A stretch of DNA of 64,000 bases from Flammeovirga sp. OC4 (GCF_000812565.1 NZ_JTAM01000006.1:205174-269173); one strand, 5' to 3'; counted from the stretch's first letter, positions 53,857 through 63,076 are shown. The notes: a model not told the origin generated them from the sequence alone. Program-made: numbers and translations.

Positions 53857-54981
53857 ATGAATCAATCTTCCAACAAACATTTCGAGATCTTAGACGGTCT
53901 TAGGGGAGTTGCGGCGGTTATCGTTGTGGCCTTCCATATCCTTGAAGCTTTCGCTTTGGGGAAAAGAAATGAGCAGATTATCAATCACGGTTACTTAGCG
54001 GTAGACTTTTTCTTTGTGTTATCCGGTTTTGTGATTGGCTATGCTTATGATAACAGATGGGATAAAATGACCTTGACAGGTTTCTTCAAAAGAAGAATTA
54101 TCAGATTGCAGCCTATGGTAATTATCGGGTCCATAGTAGGAGCAGTGACATTTTATGCTCAAATCTCCCCAACAGTTTTCCCATTGATTGAAAATACGCC
54201 AGTAACCAAAATGTTATTGGTCATGTTGATTGGTTTCACAATGATTCCAGTCGGGAAATCTTTAGATATTAGAGGATGGGGAGAGATGTACCCACTGAAT
54301 GGTCCGGGTTGGACACTTTTCTTTGAATATATTGCCTACACGCTTTATGCATTGGTCTTAAAAAGACTTCCTAATATTATCTTGATGATTTTAGCGGCAA
54401 TTGCCGGAGCAATGCTAATTCATTTCGCAGTTACCACACCTTTGGGTGTAATTGCAGGTGGATGGTCATTTAATAGTGAGCAGTTAACAATAGGTTCCCT
54501 GCGTTTAGCTTACCCTTTCCTTTCAGGACTATTGCTTTCAAGATTTATGAAACCAAAGCATTATAAACATTCGTTCCTAGTAACTTCAGCTTTAATGTTT
54601 ACCGTTTTGGCTATTCCAAGTTTAGGATGGAAAGAAACAGCATGGATCAATGGTTTGTATGAAGCTTTAGTGATCATTATTGTATTTCCATTGATTGTTT
54701 ACATTGGAGCAAATGGTACAATCGAAAGTCCTAAAACTAAAAAGTTAGCGAAATTCTTAGGAGATATTTCCTATCCAATGTATATCACACACTATCCATT
54801 AATCTATATCTACACAAAATGGGTAGTTGATGAAGTGTTATCTGGAAAAACTTCTTATACAATGGCCGCAGTTTGGGGAGTAGCTGTATTTGGTGGCTCA
54901 ATCCTAATGTCATACATTTTCGTCAAATTCTATGACGAACCAGTAAGAAAGTGGTTAACAAAGAAGTTCTTGAGAAGTTAA
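53857..54981 (+). CDS. Acyltransferase 3 (OafA/YrhL-type) membrane protein
   Basis: A protein of about 374 residues, started at the ATG at 53857 (MNQSSNKHFEILDGLRGVAA); an alternative TTG lies 12 codons upstream. About ten transmembrane helices. The signature FEILDGLRGVAAVIVVAFHI with catalytic His, HGYLAVDFFFVLSGFVIGYA and FFKRRIIRLQPMV are typical of acyltransferase 3 proteins that O-acetylate surface sugars, peptidoglycan or small molecules. The neighbours give no clue to the acceptor. It converges with pdxY; a shared terminator separates them. Confidence 0.9.
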   Translation: MNQSSNKHFEILDGLRGVAAVIVVAFHILEAFALGKRNEQIINHGYLAVDFFFVLSGFVIGYAYDNRWDKMTLTGFFKRRIIRLQPMVIIGSIVGAVTFYAQISPTVFPLIENTPVTKMLLVMLIGFTMIPVGKSLDIRGWGEMYPLNGPGWTLFFEYIAYTLYALVLKRLPNIILMILAAIAGAMLIHFAVTTPLGVIAGGWSFNSEQLTIGSLRLAYPFLSGLLLSRFMKPKHYKHSFLVTSALMFTVLAIPSLGWKETAWINGLYEALVIIIVFPLIVYIGANGTIESPKTKKLAKFLGDISYPMYITHYPLIYIYTKWVVDEVLSGKTSYTMAAVWGVAVFGGSILMSYIFVKFYDEPVRKWLTKKFLRS

Positions 54982-55004
54982 TCTGAATTTATAGATGAAT
55001 AAAA

Positions 55005-55044
55005 AATGGAGATTGTACTACTGTTGTATAATCTCCATTTTTAT
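55005..55044. terminator. Bidirectional terminator between acyltransferase and pdxY
   Basis: Stem AATGGAGATT (55005-55014) / AATCTCCATT (55030-55039) with A and T runs on the outer sides. Confidence 0.85.
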
Positions 55045-55052
55045 TTATAAAT

Positions 55053-55907
55053 CTATAGTTGAATCGCCTCAAACAAAAAACTTTCAGGCTCAAAGAATTT
55101 CCGACTTCCAATCAAATCCAATTCAAGCCTTTTCTTTTCAGCGGTAGCTTGAATAAGCTGATACATACTGCTGATCGTTCTCTCCAAAGCTTTATTGGCA
55201 GGGAAACCATTCAGAATATTTGCCAATGTCAAAGCGGTAAATAAATCCCCAGTTCCATATACTTCACCCATTTCTATGATGGGGTTGTGAATGATAAAAT
55301 GGTTTTCGCCATCATATAATAAAACAGTCAAATGCCCTGAAGGTGTTTCTTTAATTTTTAAAGAAGTTAAGTAAACCAATTTTGGACCTTTCGCATGTAA
55401 AAGTCGAGAAACCTCCTTCGCATCTTCAAGCGTTTTGATTTTTTGATCACTCAAATATTCCGATTCAAATTGATTAGGAGTGATGATGTCTGCCACTTCA
55501 ATAATTTTATTCTTATAAAGCGGAGGGACTTCTTCACTAATATAAAAACCGGCTTCAACATCACCCATCACTGTATCACAACAGAACAACGCATCAGGAT
55601 TTTCTTTTTTAATATCAGCTACAATCTCATATACAATATTACCCGTGTCCTTGCTTCCTAAGTAGCCAGCCAAGATTGCATCACATGAAGATTTTGGCGT
55701 ATGTCTAAACACTCCTTCTAGCACACTTCTTAAATGTTCTCCCGAAAACACATTACCTTTCCATCCATCATATTGGGTATGCCCAGAAAATTGAACGGTA
55801 TTCAACGGCCAAACTTCAAACCCTGAATATTGTAATGGAAAGACAGCGGCTGCATTGCCTACATGTCCGTACGTAACGTGTGATTGTATTGATAAAATAT
55901 TTTTCAT
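55053..55907 (-). CDS. pdxY: Pyridoxal kinase
   Basis: A 284-residue ribokinase-fold enzyme of the PdxY/PdxK family. Opens ILSIQSHVTYGHVGNAAAVF; NTVQFSGHTQYDGWKG; CCDTVMGDVEAGFYISEEVP; IITPNQFESEYLSDQKI; and the anion hole GEVYGTGDLFTALTLANIL with the catalytic Asp (GTGD). It phosphorylates pyridoxal, salvaging vitamin B6. It is transcribed alone, with a TAAATTTG -7 box at 55943-55950. Confidence 0.95.
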   Translation of the reverse strand: MKNILSIQSHVTYGHVGNAAAVFPLQYSGFEVWPLNTVQFSGHTQYDGWKGNVFSGEHLRSVLEGVFRHTPKSSCDAILAGYLGSKDTGNIVYEIVADIKKENPDALFCCDTVMGDVEAGFYISEEVPPLYKNKIIEVADIITPNQFESEYLSDQKIKTLEDAKEVSRLLHAKGPKLVYLTSLKIKETPSGHLTVLLYDGENHFIIHNPIIEMGEVYGTGDLFTALTLANILNGFPANKALERTISSMYQLIQATAEKKRLELDLIGSRKFFEPESFLFEAIQL

Positions 55908-55942
55908 TTCAAATAAATGGGTGCTTATGAAAATAGGATATG

Positions 55943-55950
55943 CAAATTTA
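55943..55950 (-). promoter_or_regulatory. -7 box (TAAATTTG) of pdxY
   Basis: Reads TAAATTTG on the minus strand, 36 bp before the ATG. Confidence 0.5.
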
Positions 55951-56089
55951 CGATAAAAATAGAAGAGGTATATTGTAAACTTAATCTGACTACTTTCAAT
56001 CTTCTTTCTTCTTCATTTTTCCATTGATGAAAAACGAAGCAAAAAATCTAGGCTTAGAAGTCAAAAGCTAAATTCCATTTCATTCGCCT

Positions 56090-56244
56090 AAATGATTTTA
56101 AACTCGCTACGCTCAAACGACAAAATCATTTTTAACGGCTCACTCTATAAAATTCTTAACGCTTTTCCCTTCAATGCCGATGAGTGTACCAATAAATGAT
56201 TGACATCATTGTAATACCTTTTGTAGGGATGTTGCATTTAACCT
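56090..56244. repeat. Inverted repeat and degenerate palindromic repeat between pdxY and the unknown gene
   Basis: AAATGATTTT (56090-56099) pairs with AAAATCATTT (56122-56131) around CTCGCTACGCTC. At 56223 a fragment TGTAGGGATGTTGCATTTAAC matches the first half of the palindromic repeat at 60105-60130 (shortened to the matching core). The rest of 55951-56260 has no gene. Confidence 0.45.
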
Positions 56245-56260
56245 CTATTCGAAATATATC

Positions 56261-57529
56261 TTAGTTGGTACTCTTCACAATCCTCACCTTCCCATTAATC
56301 AACTTCCCCTCGTGATCCATCCCACTAAACACCCCCTCAAAAGGTTCATCAAGCTGATTTAGATAAAAGCTTTTAAAGAAAACTTCAACACTAAGCACCT
56401 TAGAAAGGCCAAGCAATTGAAAACTAAAGTGTACTACTGAACCATTTTGAATGATATCAATATCGTCCTTTTTGAAAATACATCCTTCAGTTGACGAACT
56501 GATTTTATAAGTGATCGGGTCAATACTAAACTGGAGATCAGCAGAGTCATTTTCAGCATAAGAGAAATTGATTTGATAACTCCCTGTCAGCTTTTCATAA
56601 GTGGAAGCAAAAGGACTTTTGGAGGAAATCTCTAGTGATGAATTTGGGACTCTACCATTATTCATAATCAATTGATTTCTGATTTCTTGAATAATATAAT
56701 TCGGAATTTCCCTTTTCAAAGACGCCTCAATCATTTCATCTTTAGAGTCGAATTTCTCAAAAATCAATTTTCCAGCGATCACACGGTTATAAATATCAAA
56801 AGCATTGTAAGTACCGATCAAAAAAGGACTGCTGTTCGGTTCGATATGACCGGCATACAATATATCCTCACCGCTATCCACCAGTTTATTATCCATCAAA
56901 GTTTTTGTTCGGATATGAATAATATCCACCCTTTTAGTTAATTGTCCTTGATAATGGAACTCTTTGTAAGTGCCATCATTTTGGTGGTAGATGTATTTAT
57001 ACTTTACATTTTTCCAATCATTATAAATCTCAACCTGACCTTTGATCACCTGTTTATTTTCTCCGAAATGATAAGAAATGTAATAGCTGTTTTCAACATT
57101 CTGTTTCTGATTGAGCCACTCTAACTGCTTTTCTTTCTCTTCAACATCCTCAATCTCATTATCAATAAAATCATAAAAATCTTGATAGCCGATATAGTTG
57201 ACCATCAACTGACTGTAATAACTATTGATTTTGATCTGAATCTTACCACTTTCTAGTGCTCTGTTTTTATCATATAAATATTTTCCATTGACAAAATCGC
57301 CGGACTGTTTTTCAAAATCACTTTTCAGGTTGGGTTCATTATGATCGTAATTACCAAACCCATAAAGTTGTGTAACTCTTTTTGGAATGTATTGATTATG
57401 ATTTGACGTAAATTGCTGAATGACCAATTTGATGAGTTGTTCAAAGCAATGAGAAGTATATCGAATACTGTTTATATCTTGGTTTTTCGCTTTTTCCATT
57501 ATTTTCCTAAAAATTACATCGGAATTCAA
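56261..57529 (-). CDS. Protein of unknown function, cytoplasmic
   Basis: A 422-residue protein (412 if started at MEKAKNQDINSIRYTSHCFE, ATG 57499). No signal peptide, transmembrane helix or catalytic motif that I recognise. The sequence is rich in Asn, Ile, Lys and Tyr. It contains several beta-strand segments of similar type: KQVIKGQVEIYNDWKNVKYK, GSYQINFSYAENDSADLQFS and EPFEGVFSGMDHEGKLINGK. The last resembles a lipocalin-like or polysaccharide-binding strand pair (GxYxI/V...G-x-l-x-G). It is flanked by repeats and no operon partner, so it could be lineage-specific. Confidence 0.6.
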   Translation of the reverse strand: MNSDVIFRKIMEKAKNQDINSIRYTSHCFEQLIKLVIQQFTSNHNQYIPKRVTQLYGFGNYDHNEPNLKSDFEKQSGDFVNGKYLYDKNRALESGKIQIKINSYYSQLMVNYIGYQDFYDFIDNEIEDVEEKEKQLEWLNQKQNVENSYYISYHFGENKQVIKGQVEIYNDWKNVKYKYIYHQNDGTYKEFHYQGQLTKRVDIIHIRTKTLMDNKLVDSGEDILYAGHIEPNSSPFLIGTYNAFDIYNRVIAGKLIFEKFDSKDEMIEASLKREIPNYIIQEIRNQLIMNNGRVPNSSLEISSKSPFASTYEKLTGSYQINFSYAENDSADLQFSIDPITYKISSSTEGCIFKKDDIDIIQNGSVVHFSFQLLGLSKVLSVEVFFKSFYLNQLDEPFEGVFSGMDHEGKLINGKVRIVKSTN

Positions 57530-57649
57530 AAATAAATAATTAGGAATTGTAAAGAAACAATAAAATAGAGGATTAAGGTATAATTACGAAGTTATTTCAA
57601 TGTCCATTTCACTGAACTAACGTTACTCATCACTTTCAAGACAATCATT

Positions 57650-60022
57650 ATGCAAAAAATTCAATTAATACTTTTACTAGTCTTTTTTACTACTACCTCT
57701 GTTTTTTCGCAAAATATTATCATCAAGGGTATAGTTACTACTGCCGATAATCAAGAATTAATAGGCGCTACAGTAATACAGAAAGGCACAACTTCAGGAA
57801 CCGTAACGGATTTTAATGGCAATTTTGAAATCATCGTTCCAGAAAAATCAACACTTGTGATTTCTTACACTGGATTCATCACTCAAGAAATTGAAGTCGT
57901 AAATCAGAATAAATTAGAAATCATATTAGAAGAAGATGCTCAACAACTGGAAGAAGTGAATGTTGTAGGATTCATGGGAGTTGTGGGTAAATCGAGAAGA
58001 AGAACCGAATCGATTCAAGTCATTCCAGAATCAGTACAGGCACTTAATTCTGAAGGAATCAAAAATGCAGGTATTACTGATTTGAGTGCTTTTGCGACGT
58101 TGGTACCCAATATGAAATTCAATACTTCCCAAGCGGTAGGTAACAATTTTATTTCTGTACGTGGTATTCCACAACTGAGAGGAGGAGACGCACCGGTTGC
58201 ATTTGTAATTGATGGAGTAACAGTTGCTGATCCAAGTTTATTGAATCAAGAATTATATGACTTGGCATTGGTGGAAGTGGTAAAAGGACCTCAAGGTGCT
58301 CTGTATGGTAAAAACGCGATTGGTGGAGCGATCAATATTTATACGCAAGAACCTACAAATACTATGAGTAATAAACTGAAAGTAGGTTATGCCAACGGAA
58401 ATGCTAAAACTGGTCAATTTGTATCTTCAGGTGCAATCGTTGATGATAAATTATATTATAGATTTTCTACCCAATACAAAGATTCAGATGGTTTATTGAT
58501 GAATGACTATTTGAATGAATATGTCGATTTCAGAAAGGATTTCAATATTAGAGGTCAGCTGAAAGCCGATTTAACTGATCGTTTAAGTGTTTCAGTAGCG
58601 TATCAGCATTTTAATTTGGAAGGTGGTGCCGCTTATTATTCAGTAAACCCAACGGGTTATGAAGTAGATGGTGTGCAAGAGCCAGGTGGAATATTAGATC
58701 CCAATCCAAAAGAAGGCAATAATGTGATTGTAAGTGATGTGCTAGGTCAATCAAGTATGATCAATCACAACGGAAATATGAAGATCAATTACAGAGCAGA
58801 TCATTTTAATATTCAAAGTATCACTTCATTTAATCAAGTGGATAGAAAAACATACGGTGACCTTGATTTCTTGCCTTATGATGACTTTACACAAAATGAA
58901 GTCACTTCTTCAACGACTTTCAATCAAGAAATCAGAATTGAGAATAGAAACAATGCTTCAAAATTGGATTGGAGTTTTGGTGGATTTTTCCAAATCGTAG
59001 ACGAACCTTTCTATCAAGATGGATTAGTCAGAGATTATGATACTTGGGAACAGTTTAATGTCGTTGCCGCTGACCTTACCAACGTAACGCAAACTGTAGC
59101 TTTATTTGGGTTTTTAGATTATAAAATTACTAACAAACTAACAGCATCAGTAGGTTTCAGATTTGATATTGACAACTTTGAACAAGATGACCGATTGAAT
59201 GACGTAAAATCATCAAGATCAAACAACGTTTTCCAACCGAAAGCTTCATTATCTTATCAAGCCAAAGAAAACATTTTACTATTTGCCAATTACGGAAAAG
59301 GATACCGTACAGGAGGATTCAACCCAGCAGTGACGAATTTATTCAATAAAGATTTTAAAGACGAGTTGACGGATAACTATGAATTTGGTTTTAAAACATC
59401 CGCTTGGAATGAAAGAATCATCATCAACGGTTCAGCTTTCTATACAGACTTCACCAATCAGCAACAATTCATTTTGGACTTGACTGATTTTTATGGCGGT
59501 ATTTATAACTATGATAAAAGCCGTGTAATTGGTTTTGAAGTAGATACTAAATTCCGTTTGAGTAAGTACCTTGATTTAGGATTTAACTATGGTATGTCAG
59601 ACTCTGAGATTATAGAAGGAGGAACAACAGGCGGAGAAAACTCGGATGTGACTGACAATAGCAAATACAATGGCAATAAAACACCATTCGTTCCGGTGAG
59701 CAATTTTGGTGTAAACCTTTCTTCTTCATTCAAAATCACAAAAGAAATGAGGTTCAACGGCTTTATCAATTTAGATCATACTGGAAAAACGTACTGGCAT
59801 GAAAGCAACTTAGCAGAACACACTTCAGATGCTTATAATTTATTGAATGCAAGATTCTCAGTGAGCTACAAAATGTTTGAATTTGAGGTGTGGGGCAATA
59901 ACATTATGAACCAACAATACTATCAGGAATTTTCTCCAGGACAATTTGTGGGTAGCCCTGATGATGTAGCTTGGAGAGGTCAGCCAAGATCTTTCGGAAC
60001 AGCAATGACAGTTAGATTTTAA
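57650..60022 (+). CDS. TonB-dependent receptor (FecA/CirA-like) with carboxypeptidase-like domain
   Basis: A 790-residue outer-membrane receptor. Signal peptide (KIQLILLLVFFTTTSVFSQ); CarboxypepD_reg-like domain about 22-98 (IIIKGIVTTADNQELIGATV, GTVTDFNGNFEIIVPEKSTL); TonB box region and plug about 115-230 (AVGNNFISVRGIPQLRGGD, LALVEVVKGPQGALYGKNAI); GGAINIYTQEP; 22-strand barrel to the terminal ...GTAMTVRF with an aromatic last residue. The plug RGxxxxRGGDAPVAFVIDG is of the siderophore/vitamin/oligomer receptor type. It may deliver substrate to the M29-like/NCS1 pair 200 bp downstream, but a palindromic repeat lies between them. Confidence 0.9.
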   Translation: MQKIQLILLLVFFTTTSVFSQNIIIKGIVTTADNQELIGATVIQKGTTSGTVTDFNGNFEIIVPEKSTLVISYTGFITQEIEVVNQNKLEIILEEDAQQLEEVNVVGFMGVVGKSRRRTESIQVIPESVQALNSEGIKNAGITDLSAFATLVPNMKFNTSQAVGNNFISVRGIPQLRGGDAPVAFVIDGVTVADPSLLNQELYDLALVEVVKGPQGALYGKNAIGGAINIYTQEPTNTMSNKLKVGYANGNAKTGQFVSSGAIVDDKLYYRFSTQYKDSDGLLMNDYLNEYVDFRKDFNIRGQLKADLTDRLSVSVAYQHFNLEGGAAYYSVNPTGYEVDGVQEPGGILDPNPKEGNNVIVSDVLGQSSMINHNGNMKINYRADHFNIQSITSFNQVDRKTYGDLDFLPYDDFTQNEVTSSTTFNQEIRIENRNNASKLDWSFGGFFQIVDEPFYQDGLVRDYDTWEQFNVVAADLTNVTQTVALFGFLDYKITNKLTASVGFRFDIDNFEQDDRLNDVKSSRSNNVFQPKASLSYQAKENILLFANYGKGYRTGGFNPAVTNLFNKDFKDELTDNYEFGFKTSAWNERIIINGSAFYTDFTNQQQFILDLTDFYGGIYNYDKSRVIGFEVDTKFRLSKYLDLGFNYGMSDSEIIEGGTTGGENSDVTDNSKYNGNKTPFVPVSNFGVNLSSSFKITKEMRFNGFINLDHTGKTYWHESNLAEHTSDAYNLLNARFSVSYKMFEFEVWGNNIMNQQYYQEFSPGQFVGSPDDVAWRGQPRSFGTAMTVRF

Positions 60023-60104
60023 GAATTAAATAATAAAAGGTGAAATAAGTACAAGGATAGAAGAAAAGACATCATGGTAGAATATTCTTTATGTTGGATA
60101 CCGC

Positions 60105-60140
60105 TGTAGGGACGTTGCATTGCAACGTCCGCCGAACCAC
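60105..60140. repeat. GTAGGGACGTTGCA palindromic repeat
   Basis: TGTAG then GGACGTTGCA (60110-60119) / TGCAACGTCC (60121-60130), then GCCGAACCAC. The lead TGTAGGG and the tail CCGCCGAACCAC are shared with the GGGCAGAC element at 1247-1312, so both belong to one family with different stems. Confidence 0.65.
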
Positions 60141-60216
60141 AACAAGAACCATATTTCTTCATTTTCTTTTGTCCTTGTATTTAGAGCAACTTTCACCTTA
60201 AAAAAGTAGTACAATT

Positions 60217-61269
60217 TTGGATTACAAATATCAGAAGTTTTGTGAGACCCTTATTCAAACCATGTTTAAGGTTCAAGAAGGGGAGATTGTCGCATTGACA
60301 GCAGATTCCGGTTCAGATATGGAATTGGTTAATGCATTAGCAAAAGAAGTAGAAAATTTGAAAGCAAAGCCATTGGTTTTGATCGTGCCTCAAGCAAAAT
60401 ACGACGGGCAGGACGGAATGAAATATTGGCCTCACGAAGCCTTAACCCCAGCATTGTGTAATGTAGACGTGTGGATCGATTTACAATCTATCGTCATGCT
60501 GTATTCTGATATTTGGGAGACCGCAATGGCTCAAAATAAGAAATTACGCTACCTAATTTTAGGAGACAGTCCTATTGATTCATTATTAAGAATTTTCACT
60601 CACTTTGATATACCTACTTTAAAACACCTTTTAAATGAGGTGTTGGACTTAGCCAAAAGGAGCAAGACCATTCACATTTCAAGTGCCAATGGTACTGATG
60701 TGAAATACGACATTGATTTGTCATATGCTTTTGACATTGATGATGGTGACTACTCTAACCCCATTTTCGGTACTGCTCCTGGCTACGTCAATATTGTTCC
60801 CAAATTGAAAAGTATGGAAGGAAAGATCGTTTTTGATACTTTAATGAATGCGGATCTTTCAGGAGATAACAGAGTAGAGTTTCTGATGGAAAAGGGAGCT
60901 ATAGTAAAAATTGAAGGCAACAAAGAAGCGGATCAATTTAAAGAATACATTTCTTCATTTAAGGATGAAAACATGTACAAGATTTCCCACAATATGATCG
61001 GTTTAAATCCAGGTGTGACTAAGTTGTCAGGAGATATTGTTGAAGATGAAAGAGTATGGGGCGGTGTTGATTTTGGATTTGGCTACACTAGTCCGATGGA
61101 TATGCCACCACATGGTCAAGAGGCCGCTTCCCATTTTGATGGAATTGTGGAAAAAGTAACGATAAAGTTTGACGATACCTTGATCATCAAAGGCGGAGAA
61201 GTATGTTTACCAAGTTTATTACCTTTGGCGGACAAACTAAAACAAACAGACCAACAAACCTATGAGTGA
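60217..61269 (+). CDS. M29 aminopeptidase / NicX-like metal hydrolase
   Basis: A 350-residue protein. Start is uncertain: a TTG at 60217 gives MDYKYQKFCETLIQTMFKVQ, which fits the family's N-terminus; the first ATG (60262) would lose this helix. EGEIVALTADSGSDMELVNA, the central KLKSMEGKIVFDTLMNADLS, and the C-terminal GVDFGFGYTSPMDMPPHGQE with ASHFDGIVEK match M29-type leucyl aminopeptidases and the related 2,5-dihydroxypyridine dioxygenase NicX (same fold and length, about 350). Glu, His and Asp metal ligands are in the last third. It overlaps the NCS1 permease gene by 8 nt, so a shared pathway, such as a heterocycle or small-peptide-like substrate, is likely. Confidence 0.72.
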   Translation: MDYKYQKFCETLIQTMFKVQEGEIVALTADSGSDMELVNALAKEVENLKAKPLVLIVPQAKYDGQDGMKYWPHEALTPALCNVDVWIDLQSIVMLYSDIWETAMAQNKKLRYLILGDSPIDSLLRIFTHFDIPTLKHLLNEVLDLAKRSKTIHISSANGTDVKYDIDLSYAFDIDDGDYSNPIFGTAPGYVNIVPKLKSMEGKIVFDTLMNADLSGDNRVEFLMEKGAIVKIEGNKEADQFKEYISSFKDENMYKISHNMIGLNPGVTKLSGDIVEDERVWGGVDFGFGYTSPMDMPPHGQEAASHFDGIVEKVTIKFDDTLIIKGGEVCLPSLLPLADKLKQTDQQTYE

Positions 61270-62530
61270 TCAGAATCAGTATACAACTTCTAAGGTAGAA
61301 GCGAAGGACTTTATGAGTGGATGGGCAATTGCTCTCATCATAGCAGGGACGGGAGTGAGCTTGCCTATTTTATACTTAGGGTCGGAAATCACACTAGAGG
61401 CAGGGTTTGAAAATGCACTTTACGCATTTGGTGTTTCTACATTGGTCCTTACCATACTGAGTTTTTGTACCACACTAATCGGAAATAGAAGCCGTCTTTC
61501 CACTTATATGATTTTGAGTTTTCCCTTTGGGGTAAAAGGCGTAAAACTTATTAATCTAATGATCGGTATTTGTTTGTTGGGTTGGTATGCAGTGGCGTTA
61601 GAATTACTCGCCGAAGCCATCAACGATACCACTTTATCCTTATTCGAATTTCAAACACCATTTTGGTTAGTCATATTTGGGAGTAGTATTATCATTACGC
61701 TTAGCACCATGTATGGAATAAAAAGTTTAGAAAGGCTCGCCAATTTCTTTGTACCATTTCTATTGTTATTCTTAATAGGAGTAATGTTTTACTCTTTTGA
61801 TGAAAGCATGACATGGAATAAGATTTTCAACTTTACCCCAACTTTACCTTCCCTTTCCACATTCGAAGCGACTTCCATTCTAATAGGCTCTTCCATTTTA
61901 TTGCCTGTATTAATGGCCGATTTCTCAAGGTTTGTCCATAATGATAAGCATAGTTTAATATCAGTATTAGGAGTGACACTCGGATTTCCATTAGTATTAT
62001 TAATTAGTGCCATCCTAGCGATCAATACAGGGGAGAAAGATATAATGAAAATGATGCAGATGATGGGATTGATTTTACCAGCATTTGTTTTACTCTTTAT
62101 CACCACTTGGGTGACTAATGCCACAAACCTTTATTCAGTGGTGCTGACTTTTTCTACAATATCAGAAAAGTTTACATTCAAAAAGCTTTGTATCATCACA
62201 AGCTTATTAGGAACATTACTGGCATTAGGTCGGTTTTCAGATCACTTATTTGACTTCCTTTCCTTGTTGGGAGTATTCACCCCATCTGTTTCTGCAATCT
62301 ATATTATAGATTTTTTCCTACTCAAAAAGCAGAATTATCAATTAGAAGATAGACCACAATGGGGGATATTAGCATTAACAGCATGGTTGGTCAGTAGTGG
62401 CATTTCATTATTGAGCTACTACGAAACTATCACAATCACGTCTATTTACTTCTTTGATTCATTAATTATCGCAGGCATGATATATTTTTTTGGGTCAAAG
62501 TATATCAATTATAATCAAGAGAGAATCTAG
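61262..62530 (+). CDS. NCS1-like (CodB-type) permease
   Basis: A 422-residue inner-membrane protein with about 12 transmembrane helices. GWAIALIIAGTGVSLPILYL, TLIGNRSRLSTYMILSFPFG and ADFSRFVHN (the conserved D-S/Y-R-F motif before the sixth helix) match the nucleobase:cation symporter-1/CodB group, which imports cytosine, purines, hydantoins or thiamine-like rings. It is translationally coupled to the M29/NicX-like gene, pointing to uptake of a nitrogen heterocycle that the hydrolase then opens or cleaves. The substrate is not predictable from sequence alone. Confidence 0.82.
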   Translation: MSDQNQYTTSKVEAKDFMSGWAIALIIAGTGVSLPILYLGSEITLEAGFENALYAFGVSTLVLTILSFCTTLIGNRSRLSTYMILSFPFGVKGVKLINLMIGICLLGWYAVALELLAEAINDTTLSLFEFQTPFWLVIFGSSIIITLSTMYGIKSLERLANFFVPFLLLFLIGVMFYSFDESMTWNKIFNFTPTLPSLSTFEATSILIGSSILLPVLMADFSRFVHNDKHSLISVLGVTLGFPLVLLISAILAINTGEKDIMKMMQMMGLILPAFVLLFITTWVTNATNLYSVVLTFSTISEKFTFKKLCIITSLLGTLLALGRFSDHLFDFLSLLGVFTPSVSAIYIIDFFLLKKQNYQLEDRPQWGILALTAWLVSSGISLLSYYETITITSIYFFDSLIIAGMIYFFGSKYINYNQERI

Positions 62531-62633
62531 TTAATCCGTTGTTGATTAATAGGTTATCTTTAATGAAGTATTGTGTCCCTTTTTGATGTTGAATTTATTT
62601 GCGTTTATTTAATGTAATTTTTCATAGAAGTTA

Positions 62634-62688
62634 TTGCATTTAAAAAACCTTCTATTACCTTTGCACTCCCTTCAGCAAACGGCTGAGG
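62634..62688 (+). promoter_or_regulatory. rRNA promoter P1 with 5' hairpin
   Basis: -33 TTG (62634-62636), 19-nt spacer, -7 TACCTTTG (62656-62663). The predicted transcript begins at a hairpin CTTCAGC / GCTGAGG (62670-62688, loop AAACG). Confidence 0.75.
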
Positions 62689-62790
62689 AAAAAACATGAT
62701 GTAAAAGAAGACTTTTGGGAGACATAATAATTTGTTTCTAAGTTGATTAAAGCGATGCAAATTAAGTTTCTAAATAAAACAAAATAAGCA

Positions 62791-62841
62791 TTGCAAATTA
62801 AATTTCTCTTCTTACCTTTGCCCTCGCCTTTAACGAAAGGC
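62791..62841 (+). promoter_or_regulatory. rRNA promoter P2 with 5' hairpin
   Basis: -33 TTG (62791-62793), 19-nt spacer, -7 TACCTTTG (62813-62820). Right after it is a hairpin GCCTTT / AAAGGC (62826-62841) with loop AACG. Confidence 0.78.
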
Positions 62842-62934
62842 TTTTGAAACTTTTCTTTTGGAGTTGAAAATTCAGAGTGTTGAGTGTTGAGAAAATCAGT
62901 GAAAAAAAAACTTCAAAAATTTTTGAAAAAAGAT

Positions 62935-62991
62935 TTGGAAGTTAAAATAAAAAGTTCTTACCTTTGCACTCGCTTCTGAAAAGAAGTAGCG
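62935..62991 (+). promoter_or_regulatory. rRNA promoter P3 with 5' hairpin
   Basis: -33 TTG (62935-62937), 21-nt spacer, -7 TACCTTTG (62959-62966), then a hairpin CGCTTCT / AGAAG-n-GCG (62971-62991) with loop GAAA. Confidence 0.7.
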
Positions 62992-63076
62992 TTAAACAAC
63001 GGTTTAACGTAGCGGTAAACCTAAGTGTTTACCGAAAATAAAAATCTGAAAAACAGATCATTGAGCAACGGCTCAA
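62991..63076 (+). other. Chain of four small hairpins in the rRNA leader
   Basis: GTTAAAC / GTTTAAC (62991-63008, loop AACG); CGGTAAAC / GTTTACCG (63013-63034); ATCTG / CAGAT (63044-63058); TTGAGC / GCTCAA (63061-63076, loop AACG). All are exact stems packed with 0-9 nt between them, continuing the pattern of hairpins after P1-P3. Leader sequence continues to about 63212. Confidence 0.65.

Noticed and set aside
56100..56260. Remnant of an insertion sequence
   Set aside because: No transposase-like translation in any frame; only palindromic sequence remains visible.
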